Source of the DNA: Desulfobacteraceae bacterium 4572_19 | GTDB taxonomy: Bacteria > Desulfobacterota > Desulfobacteria > Desulfobacterales > NBLS01 | DNA: 7,339 nucleotides | Direction: 5' to 3' | NCBI GenBank assembly: GCA_002084385.1 | Contig: NBLS01000095.1 | Location: 1-7,339 of the forward strand | Part shown: one piece after another, positions 1 to 5,097 of the stretch | Layout: every line of letters starts with the position of its first letter | Position numbering within the stretch: position 1 is the stretch's first letter | Notes under the pieces: generated by a model | The model's database searches: none | Told to the model about the DNA's origin: nothing | Seen by the model: the letters and a program-made list of their open reading frames with translations, nothing else | Position numbers and translations under genes: made by a program

Positions 1-11
1 AGCGGTTACAA
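1..11 (+). repeat. Partial copy of the GTRAACGGTTAC-like motif upstream of dnaX
   Basis: The first bases read AGCGGTTACAA. They match the right half of a motif that recurs at 2131-2142, 4035-4046 and 4083-4094. The left half would lie outside the window. Its role is unknown; it sits about 35 bases before the dnaX start, so it is in the leader or promoter region. Confidence 0.35.
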
Positions 12-44
12 TAACTTTTAACAGGAAAAGAGTCTCATAATAGT

Positions 45-1781
45 ATGTCATATCTTGTACTTGCACGGAAATACCGCCCACAAACGTTTAGTGAAATTGT
101 CGGACAGGAGCATGTCTCAAAGACACTGTCCAATGCTATTTTATCTGATCGTGTTGCCCATGCTATTCTTTTTGCAGGACCCAGAGGTACAGGCAAAACT
201 ACAATTGCACGAATTTTAGCCAAATCATTAAATTGTAAAGAAGGACCAACCCCCACACCTTGCAATATATGTAATTCCTGCCAAGAGATTACAGCAGGAA
301 ATTCCCAGGATGTATTTGAAATTGATGGTGCATCCAATAACAGCGTAGAGCAAATACGGGAATTAAGAGAAAATATTAAATATATGCCTGCAACAAGCCG
401 GCTTAAGATATATATAATAGATGAGGTTCATATGCTTAGCACAGCTGCATTTAATGCTTTGCTAAAAACGTTGGAAGAACCTCCTGCCCATGTAAAATTT
501 ATGTTTGCCACCACCGAACCACATAAAATCCCCATCACTATTCTTTCCCGCTGTCAACGTCATGATCTTAGAAGAATAAGCCTTTCTGCAATCACAACCC
601 ACATGGATTTTCTTTGCAAACAGGAAAATACAGAGATGGATTCTTCTATTTTAGAGATGATTGCAATGGAAGCAGATGGTTCCATGAGAGATGGATTAAG
701 CCTACTTGACCAGATAATAAGCTGTACCGATCAAACTTTTACCCAACAACAAATTCTTGATATATTGGGCGTAATTGATAGAAAATTACTTTTTGAAATG
801 TCAAGTGCAATTATTCAGGGTGATATTCATTTAATTATTGATGCTCTTGATGATATATATAGTCGTGGGCATAATCTTAAAAGATTTTACACCGATTTAA
901 TTGAACATTTCAGAAATCTTCTTATTGTTAAAATGGGACATAAAATTAATAAACTTGTTGATTTACCTGAACATGAAATTAAAGTAATGCGTGAACAAAC
1001 CGTTAATACGTCCGAAATATATTTTAGCAGACTTTTGGATATTTTATTTAAAGAAGAGTATTCAATTAAAATATCCCAACAACCTAAAATTGCCATAGAA
1101 ATGGTATTTATTAAATTATTTCAGGTAAAATCAGTTCTTTCCATGGGTTTATTAATTGAGAAAATAGATTTACTAAGAAAAGAGCTTCACAATAATGAAA
1201 CCTCCTATAAATCTCCTCCGGTTAATTATACGCAGGATAAAAACAAGGAACCTCTATCTCTTAAGCAAAAGCTACCGGAAGATCAACAATACCAATCAAA
1301 TCCTGTAACGCCAAAAAAACAAGAAACTTCTAATCTTCAAAAAAATATAACTACCAATAAACAAATCAATGATACTGCCCAACCAAGAACCCCCATAGTA
1401 AAACAAACATTAAACGAGCAAACATGGAAAACATTTCTTGACACACTTGCACACGATCAACCATCATTATCTGCCATACTTTTAAAAAGTACCTTGAAAA
1501 AAATAACAAACCAGAGTATTGAACTCAACGTTTCAGGCAGTGCCTACGAAATAAGTAGAATCCAAAAGCCTGAAAAGATGAATGCTTTAAAACAAATATG
1601 CAACGATTTTTTTAATCAGGAGATTGAAATTATCATACATAATAATGCAAAAAAAAAAGTAGAAAAAAAGACTCAAGAAGATAGTATGTTAAATTTAAAA
1701 CAGGAAATAAGGCGGCATCCTATAGTTGTTGATGCCATAGAAATATTTGATGCTAATCAGATTGATATTAAAATTTTATAG
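45..1781 (+). CDS. dnaX: DNA polymerase III subunit tau/gamma (clamp loader ATPase)
   Basis: DnaX is the ATPase that loads the sliding clamp and, as tau, ties the clamp loader to the replicative polymerase. The 578 residues show an N-terminal AAA+ module: Walker A GPRGTGKT at 45-52, a zinc-binding Cys set at 64, 73, 76 and 79, Walker B with IIDEVH at 124-129, the sensor-1 stretch [10 protein letters not shown] near 154-163, and the SRC arginine finger at 168-170. A helical collar follows to about residue 375. Then comes a Lys/Gln/Asn/Pro-rich linker (about 380-450) and a C-terminal domain (about 450-578). The length is somewhat below the 643 of E. coli tau. The ATG has a purine-rich AGGAAAAGAG (23-32) upstream, and the [12 protein letters not shown] opening is typical of the family, so the start is secure. 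The gene leads a co-directional cluster with ybaB (11-base gap) and recR. A possible internal frameshift site is listed separately. Confidence 0.97.
   Translation: MSYLVLARKYRPQTFSEIVGQEHVSKTLSNAILSDRVAHAILFAGPRGTGKTTIARILAKSLNCKEGPTPTPCNICNSCQEITAGNSQDVFEIDGASNNSVEQIRELRENIKYMPATSRLKIYIIDEVHMLSTAAFNALLKTLEEPPAHVKFMFATTEPHKIPITILSRCQRHDLRRISLSAITTHMDFLCKQENTEMDSSILEMIAMEADGSMRDGLSLLDQIISCTDQTFTQQQILDILGVIDRKLLFEMSSAIIQGDIHLIIDALDDIYSRGHNLKRFYTDLIEHFRNLLIVKMGHKINKLVDLPEHEIKVMREQTVNTSEIYFSRLLDILFKEEYSIKISQQPKIAIEMVFIKLFQVKSVLSMGLLIEKIDLLRKELHNNETSYKSPPVNYTQDKNKEPLSLKQKLPEDQQYQSNPVTPKKQETSNLQKNITTNKQINDTAQPRTPIVKQTLNEQTWKTFLDTLAHDQPSLSAILLKSTLKKITNQSIELNVSGSAYEISRIQKPEKMNALKQICNDFFNQEIEIIIHNNAKKKVEKKTQEDSMLNLKQEIRRHPIVVDAIEIFDANQIDIKIL
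1313..1333 (+). other. Candidate -1 frameshift (slippage) site for a DnaX gamma form
   Basis: Codons 423-425 of dnaX read CCA AAA AAA, forming the heptamer A_AAA_AAA (1313-1319) in the correct X_XXY_YYZ phase. A -1 shift then reads ACA AGA AAC TTC and hits TAA at 1331-1333, giving a 429-residue protein. E. coli makes gamma (431 residues) by the same kind of shift at A_AAA_AAG at nearly the same place, between the collar and the tau-specific C-terminus. No clear upstream Shine-Dalgarno stimulator or strong downstream hairpin is visible. Either ribosomal slippage or polymerase slippage on the A7 run could give the same product. Function is inferred from position and phase only. Confidence 0.45.
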
Positions 1782-1792
1782 GAGATATTATT

Positions 1793-2104
1793 ATGAAGGG
1801 TATGGGAAACATGATGAAGCAAGCTCAAAAGCTTCAAGCAAAAATGCTGAAAATGCAAAAAGAACTTGAAACAAGAACGGTAGAAACCACTTCAGGCGGT
1901 GGAATGGTAAAGGTTATTGCCACAGGAAACCAACGTATCGCATCAATTTCAATTGAAAAAGAAGTTGTTGATCCTGAAGATGTTGAAATGTTGCAGGATC
2001 TCGTATTAGCTGCAATAAATGATGCACTTGAACAGTCTCAAGAGATGGTTTCTTCCGAAATGGGTAAACTTACCGGAGGAATGAATATTCCGGGTTTAAT
2101 GTAA
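1793..2104 (+). CDS. ybaB: YbaB/EbfC family nucleoid-associated protein
   Basis: This is a 103-residue DNA-binding protein that forms small dimers and coats the nucleoid. It is almost always encoded between dnaX and recR, as here. The sequence has the family layout: a Met/Gln/Lys-rich N-terminal helix ([19 protein letters not shown], residues 4-22), a central sheet with the [12 protein letters not shown] stretch (35-46), a [21 protein letters not shown] helix-forming block (58-78), and a Gly/Met-rich tail ending GGMNIPGLM. The length is normal. GGAG at 1781-1784, eight bases before the ATG, overlaps the last base of the dnaX stop codon. Translation therefore probably follows dnaX on the same message. 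No defect is seen. Confidence 0.96.
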   Translation: MKGMGNMMKQAQKLQAKMLKMQKELETRTVETTSGGGMVKVIATGNQRIASISIEKEVVDPEDVEMLQDLVLAAINDALEQSQEMVSSEMGKLTGGMNIPGLM

Positions 2105-2130
2105 AATACCAAAAATCTCATTTTTTATTT

Positions 2131-2142
2131 GTAAACGGTTAC
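2131..2142 (+). repeat. GTAAACGGTTAC quasi-palindrome just before recR
   Basis: This lies in the 43-base gap between ybaB and recR, ending five bases before the recR ATG, where a Shine-Dalgarno would normally sit. No purine-rich ribosome site is otherwise visible. The two half-sites match at five of six positions around a central CG, a layout shared with LacI-family operators. Related copies occur at 1-11, 4035-4046 and 4083-4094. It may be an operator, a dispersed short repeat or coincidence; the sequence alone does not decide. Confidence 0.4.
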
Positions 2143-2147
2143 GTAAA

Positions 2148-2750
2148 ATGAATAGTTATCCGGCATCTATAACTGAGCTGATAAATAATTTTTCAAAATT
2201 TCCAGGTATTGGCAAAAAAACAGCCGAAAGGCTGGTAATGCATATTCTCAAAGCACCGAGAAAAGATGCTCAAGCACTATCTAATACAATTATTAATATG
2301 AAAGATAGTGTAAGGTTATGCTCCATGTGCTTTACATTAAGCGATACTGACAAATGTGTTATTTGCAATAATCCTGCAAGGAACAATCAACTTATTTGTG
2401 TTGTGGAGACTCCGGCAGATATGGCTTCTTTAGAAAAGTCTGGTTCTTTTAAAGGATTATATCATATTCTTGGGGGTTCTCTTTCCCCTATGGACGGTAT
2501 CGGGCCTGATGAAATAAGAATACGCGAACTTGTTACACGGGCTTCAAAGGGTAATATTAAAGAGATTATTATTGCAACCGGAACAGGTGTAGAAGGAGAA
2601 TCAACAGCATCATATATTGCACAACAACTTATAAAAACGTCTATAATCATTACCCGAATAGCATCGGGAGTACCAATGGGAGGAGACTTAAAATATATTG
2701 ATCAGGTAACACTTAAAAGAGCAATGGAGGCACGTCGTGAGTGTCGATAA
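2148..2750 (+). CDS. recR: Recombination mediator protein RecR
   Basis: RecR works with RecO (and RecF) to load RecA on SSB-coated single-stranded DNA at gaps and stalled forks. The 200 residues are full length and collinear with the family. There is an N-terminal helix-hairpin-helix (FPGIGKKTAERLVMHIL, about 18-34), a four-Cys zinc finger at C58-x2-C61-x8-C70-x2-C73, and a Toprim domain (about 81-176) starting CVVETPADMASLE. The C-terminal GGDLKYIDQVTLKRAMEAR block is the usual ending. The ATG is chosen because the protein starts where RecR proteins normally start, although no good Shine-Dalgarno precedes it. The 43-base spacer after ybaB holds the GTAAACGGTTAC motif. The last 14 bases overlap the next gene, and GGAGG inside recR serves that gene. 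Confidence 0.97.
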   Translation: MNSYPASITELINNFSKFPGIGKKTAERLVMHILKAPRKDAQALSNTIINMKDSVRLCSMCFTLSDTDKCVICNNPARNNQLICVVETPADMASLEKSGSFKGLYHILGGSLSPMDGIGPDEIRIRELVTRASKGNIKEIIIATGTGVEGESTASYIAQQLIKTSIIITRIASGVPMGGDLKYIDQVTLKRAMEARRECR

Positions 2751-3156
2751 TTTATCTGCATCAGATATTTTTAAATGCAAACAGTGTGGCGAATGTTGTA
2801 CAGGCTATGGCGGAACTTATGTGACAGATAAAGATATTAATGCCATAGCCAACTACACCAATATAAGTTCCAAAAAAATATTAAGTGATTTTTGTAGCAT
2901 TTCAGGAACAAAACCGCTTCTTGCTGTAGGAGAGAGTGGGAAATGTATTTTTTTTAATAAACTTTGCACCATACACCCTGTTAAACCTTATATGTGTAGA
3001 GCATGGCCTTTTATTAAAAATGTTATCGTTGATCCTGAAAATTGGAATATAATGGCAAATTCGTGTCCGGGCATTAAAAAGGACATACCTCATGATATAC
3101 TTTGTAAAATAGTCAAAACCCAGATTGATCTGCAACACAAGACAATGAGCCCTTAA
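2737..3156 (+). CDS. YkgJ-type cysteine-cluster (CxxCxxCC) protein
   Basis: This 139-residue protein belongs to the CxxCxxCC family (YkgJ/UPF0153), thought to bind zinc or an iron-sulfur cluster. Its biochemical role is not settled. Visible signatures are FKCKQCGECC with Cys 14, 17, 20 and 21, GKCIFF with Cys 70, and CTIHPVKPYMCRAWPF with Cys 77 and 87. A late SCPG has Cys 110. No signal peptide or membrane segment is seen, so it is probably cytoplasmic. The start is the GTG at 2737: it lies inside recR in another frame, with GGAGG at 2726-2730 and a six-base spacer. The 14-base overlap implies translational coupling to recR. Known family members are recurrent neighbours of unrelated housekeeping genes, so the location does not by itself prove a repair role. 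It appears to be the last gene of the left cluster. Confidence 0.88.
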   Translation: MSVDNLSASDIFKCKQCGECCTGYGGTYVTDKDINAIANYTNISSKKILSDFCSISGTKPLLAVGESGKCIFFNKLCTIHPVKPYMCRAWPFIKNVIVDPENWNIMANSCPGIKKDIPHDILCKIVKTQIDLQHKTMSP

Positions 3157-3208
3157 CACCTAATAAAAAAATCCAGCGAACAGATTAAAGCATCACGTTT
3201 TTTGCTAT

Positions 3209-3442
3209 TTGCAAAAAGCCATATCAGATAAAAATGTTGACATCCCGGAAAAATTACCTTTTTTGAAATCTGTATGCTGGCAAACGCTTGATATACAGCA
3301 TTTTACATTATCAGAAATGCTAAATCGCTATGAAAGAGGTTGGAAATACCGAGGTGTGTTAGCTGATCTTGAAGGAAAAGAACTGGATTTTGTACGTAAT
3401 CTTGCAAAAACAAATGACTCCTGGATTATTTGCGATGTTTAA
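3209..3442 (+). pseudogene. Small partner protein upstream of an AbiEii-like nucleotidyltransferase, start missing or non-standard
   Basis: The 77-codon frame contains PFLKSVCWQTLDIQHFTLSE and MLNRYERGWKYRGVLADLEG. I recognise these from memory as the small protein often encoded just before a subset of AbiEii-like nucleotidyltransferases; its role (antitoxin or accessory) is an inference. The frame is open from 3167 but contains no ATG or GTG there. The only usable initiator is TTG at 3209, with no Shine-Dalgarno. That TTG falls in a small hairpin formed by TTTTTGC at 3199-3205 and GCAAAAA at 3211-3217. The natural start is therefore probably lost. The stop codon overlaps the next gene's ATG by eight bases (ATGTTTAA), the arrangement of a translationally coupled pair. 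It is preceded by the cysteine-cluster gene, from which it looks independent. Confidence 0.45.
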
Positions 3443-3920
3443 ATTAGACCATCATAACAAGGTGATAATTATACTAAATTCGCTCAGGTCAGACTTTCTT
3501 AATCAAATTTCAGCATTTTTCGGCGGAGGAACCCTCCTTCAAAAAGCTGAATATCATGATTGGTCGGATGTTCCATGTTTAAGTTTTGCAGATTCTTTTT
3601 CTGAAAAACTTTTATCCAACTCAGACAGATGGGCTGACAGAGCAGTTAAATCAAAAGATCTGATTGATTTATCAATGTTGCGACTCCAATCAGAAATACC
3701 GGAAACCTCAGTCAGAAAAGCAGAGTCTGCTTACCCTGTCATGAAACCTCTTGAAAAATCCGTCAGAATTTTCCAGTCAGAACCTGATTACAGAACAAAC
3801 TGTTTTTCATCACTTCAAATTCAGAACAAAGCAAAAATTCTTGACGGACTTGATCTTCTTGCATCTGATTTTGGTATTTCCTCAACAAAACGTAAAGATG
3901 ATGAATATCCTGATTTCTAA
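3435..3920 (+). pseudogene. AbiEii/AbiGii-like nucleotidyltransferase, internally deleted
   Basis: AbiEii-family proteins are nucleotidyltransferase toxins of type IV-like toxin-antitoxin and phage-defence pairs. The 161-residue frame begins MFKLDHHNKV and reaches FGGGT (29-33), the start of the nucleotidyltransferase fold. It then passes directly to KAEYHDWSDVPCLSFADSF and EKLLSNSDRWADRAVKSKDLIDLSML (58-82 holds the late K...R...KDLIDL motif). In intact relatives I recall roughly 90-100 residues between these parts, including the DxD metal-binding catalytic site. Here they are missing, apparently by an in-frame deletion around 3525-3545. The product would be catalytically dead. The ATG at 3435 is preferred over 3369 because 3369-3434 is coding in the partner's frame and MF(K/E)xxHH is the recalled family start. 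It could still be expressed as a stub. Family assignment is strong for the C-terminal half; the extent of the deletion is estimated from memory. Confidence 0.65.
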
Positions 3921-3960
3921 ATATAAACTTTAATGTTTCAAACATTCACAATACCTCATC

Positions 3961-4022
3961 TTCGCATAAACAGCTTATCATATATAGGATAAAACTATTA
4001 TATGACAAGCTGTTTATGCGAA
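3961..4022. repeat. 24-bp near-perfect inverted repeat (62-base hairpin element)
   Basis: The arms 3961-3984 and 3999-4022 pair at 23 of 24 positions around a 14-base centre. The single mismatch is A opposite C. The left arm begins TTCGCATAAACAGCTTATCA. It lies 40 bases after the stop of the AbiEii-like gene. In RNA it would form a very stable hairpin but lacks a U tract directly after it, so it is not a textbook terminator. It could be a small mobile palindrome, a processing site or a transcription barrier. Confidence 0.75.
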
Positions 4023-4034
4023 TATAAGGCACTT

Positions 4035-4046
4035 GTGAACGCTTAC
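4035..4046 (+). repeat. GTGAACGCTTAC copy of the recurring quasi-palindrome
   Basis: In its wider form TTGTGAACGCTTACAA (4033-4048) this is the most symmetrical copy, with six of eight positions matching between half-sites around a central CG. It lies 13 bases after the 62-base inverted repeat, and its centre is 48 bases from the copy at 4083. No functional gene start is close by. Confidence 0.45.
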
Positions 4047-4078
4047 AAATGTGAGATTACCGAAAAATCACATTTTTT
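4047..4078 (+). terminator. Weak hairpin followed by a T run
   Basis: AAATGTGA (4047-4054) and TCACATTT (4068-4075) form an 8-bp stem with a 13-base loop. A T6 run (4073-4078) overlaps the end of the stem. The stem is AT-rich, so termination would be inefficient. It lies between two copies of the GTGAACGSTTAC motif and downstream of the AbiEii-like remnant, where a terminator would make sense. Confidence 0.35.
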
Positions 4079-4082
4079 AGTC

Positions 4083-4094
4083 GTGAACGGTTAC
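4083..4094 (+). repeat. GTGAACGGTTAC copy of the recurring quasi-palindrome
   Basis: This shares the ACGGTTAC core with the copy before recR and differs from the 4035-4046 copy by one base. It precedes a short orphan open stretch beginning at 4087. Confidence 0.45.
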
Positions 4095-4242
4095 AAAACG
4101 AGTTTATAAGAGTAAAAGAGACACCTATCGGGTATTTAAAAAAATGCTGAGTAGTGGAGATCCACCTGATAATTGGAATAAATTGCTTAAACAATCAAAA
4201 TCGGAAACTGCTCGTCTCAAAAAAGTAGTTTCTAACATTTAA
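4087..4242 (+). pseudogene. 51-codon orphan open stretch, probable gene remnant
   Basis: The frame opens after TGA at 4084-4086 and closes at TAA 4240-4242. It reads KRVYKSKRDTYRVFKKML, then SSGDPPDNWNKLLKQSKSET and ARLKKVVSNI. This is a plausible soluble, basic, helical protein tail, but I do not recognise it. The only ATG (4144) would give 32 residues and has no ribosome site. It is best read as the surviving C-terminus of a lost gene, though chance is possible in such a short frame. An 11-base perfect inverted repeat, GGGTATTTAAA (4130-4140) and TTTAAATACCC (4238-4248), spans most of it. Confidence 0.3.
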
Positions 4243-4254
4243 ATACCCATACAA

Positions 4255-4348
4255 GGCTAACGAATAAGGATAAATTGTGAAACGCCCGACCTAACTTTAG
4301 AACGAGGCGTTGCACCAGTCGACTTCACCACTGGCGAACTTCACCGTT
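4255..4348. other. Structured intergenic stretch, locally GC-richer
   Basis: This stretch between the orphan frame and the membrane-protein gene contains nested inverted repeats. They are TAACG (4258-4262) with CGTTA (4341-4345), AACGCC (4281-4286) with GGCGTT (4306-4311), and CCAGT (4315-4319) with ACTGG (4330-4334). It also holds a near-direct repeat, CGACTTCACC and CGAACTTCACC (4320-4329 and 4335-4345). The nested layout recalls an integron attC site, but the outer boxes GGCTAAC and GTTACAC fit the RYYYAAC/GTTRRRY consensus imperfectly. No gene is seen here. It may be a degenerate recombination site, a structured leader, or leftover coding sequence. Confidence 0.3.
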
Positions 4349-4382
4349 ACACTATAAAAACTTATTTTAAAAGGAGAATGAT

Positions 4383-4813
4383 ATGAATAATCCGGAAGCC
4401 ACTCAACTTACTTAAATGAAATATCTAAAAAAAACTGGAAGGGAGTTGCTGCAGGTCTATCTCTATATATGGTGCATTGGGCATTTGAAATATCTAATGC
4501 TCTTATTCAACATTTCAGCGGTCATGCTCTCTGGACTATTTTTGGCATAAACAATCGACTGTTATTTTCAATCGGAAATGCTGCTTTTTTCTCATTTATT
4601 GAAATATTTCTGGCTAAAACACCTGCATTTGTATGGGTTTATCCCTGGTGGGGCTCTATTCCTGTTTTCATAGCTGTTTATATACCATTTTTTGTAACCT
4701 CCATGTATTCCTATGATTGGGAACCTAAAACTGCCAAAAGATTTATTGGTCTGCTATTTCTCATTAATGTTGTAATGTTAACTGTTTTTGCCGGAATCTT
4801 GAAATGGATATAA
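4383..4813 (+). pseudogene. Small integral membrane protein gene with an early frameshift
   Basis: A good ribosome site, GGAG (4373-4376), lies six bases before ATG 4383, but that frame stops at TAA 4413-4415 after MNNPEATQLT. The open frame carrying the rest of the protein starts after TAA 4388-4390, with no initiator before an internal ATG at 4469. It reads YLNEISKKNWKGVAAGLSLY and continues to 4813. One missing base between about 4391 and 4412 would restore one protein of about 142 residues. It has roughly four hydrophobic segments: around WKGVAAGLSLYMVHWAFEIS, LLFSIGNAAFFSFIEIFL, SIPVFIAVYIPFFVTSMY and FIGLLFLINVVMLTVFAGIL. Function is unknown. From memory, related proteins are longer between the HALWT and FGINNR parts, so an internal deletion is also possible, but I hold this weakly. 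The gene is convergent with the glycyl radical enzyme. Confidence 0.6.
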
Positions 4814-4852
4814 AAAGATATTGCATTCAGTATTACTGCATTAAATTATAAT

Positions 4853-4871
4853 ATACCGAACAAGCCGGTAT
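4853..4871 (+). other. Small hairpin after the membrane-protein gene
   Basis: ATACCG (4853-4858) and CGGTAT (4866-4871) form a 6-bp stem with a 7-base loop, 40 bases after the stop codon. No T run follows, so terminator activity is doubtful. Confidence 0.3.
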
Positions 4872-4920
4872 TCATCTACTTAAAAGTTCATATAAAAATA
4901 ACTTGGCATTTATTTTTGAA

Positions 4921-5091
4921 CCCTAAGGGCTTACTCAAAAATAAATTAACAATTTTAAGAGTTGAGATACCTGACTGCTTTATGTTGTGAAAGCGTAGGA
5001 ATATCGGGATATTTTGAGCTTTCACAACGCAAAACAGTTAGGTATATCGGCATTTAGAATGTTAAGTTATCTTTGAGTGAGTCCTAAGGAC
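4921..5091. repeat. 171-bp imperfect palindrome, MITE-like, between convergent genes
   Basis: The two 74-base arms (4921-4994 and 5018-5091) are inverted copies with about three-quarters identity and one 1-base gap. They surround a 23-base centre that itself holds AATATC-GG-GATATT. The inner 28 bases of the arms differ at four positions, all transitions. A 20-base outer block (beginning TTACTCAAAAA in the left arm) differs at three. Both ends carry a CCTAAGG-type heptamer. The right end stops seven bases before the end of the glycyl radical enzyme gene. It encodes nothing. The size and terminal symmetry resemble a miniature inverted-repeat element; no target duplication is obvious. It could also block transcription between the two convergent genes. 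Confidence 0.65.
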
Positions 5092-5097
5092 TTATCC

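Noticed and set aside
35..337. Minus-strand open frames inside dnaX and recR, and plus-strand frames inside the glycyl radical enzyme
   Set aside because: They are antisense shadows of well-supported genes, with no family-like features or ribosome sites.
1339..1346. Second A7 run (A_AAA_AAT) as the dnaX frameshift site
   Set aside because: The heptamer is less slippery in bacteria, and the 1313-1319 site is followed sooner by a -1 stop and lies closer to the expected gamma length.
3369..3434. Start of the nucleotidyltransferase at ATG 3369 (183 residues)
   Set aside because: These bases code for the partner protein in another frame, and MFKLDHH at 3435 is the natural family-like start with a coupled overlap.
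3751..3945. 60-residue frames on both strands at the end of the nucleotidyltransferase gene
   Set aside because: They overlap its conserved C-terminal coding sequence and look like chance frames in AT-rich DNA.
4255..4348. Confident integron attC call
   Set aside because: The outer boxes fit the RYYYAAC/GTTRRRY consensus only partly, there is no integrase, and no second site follows the putative cassette; kept only as a weak finding.
4469..4813. Membrane protein as a 114-residue gene starting at ATG 4469
   Set aside because: That ATG is inside a hydrophobic segment with no ribosome site; coherent coding extends upstream to about 4400, and a good GGAG-ATG exists at 4373-4385 in another frame.
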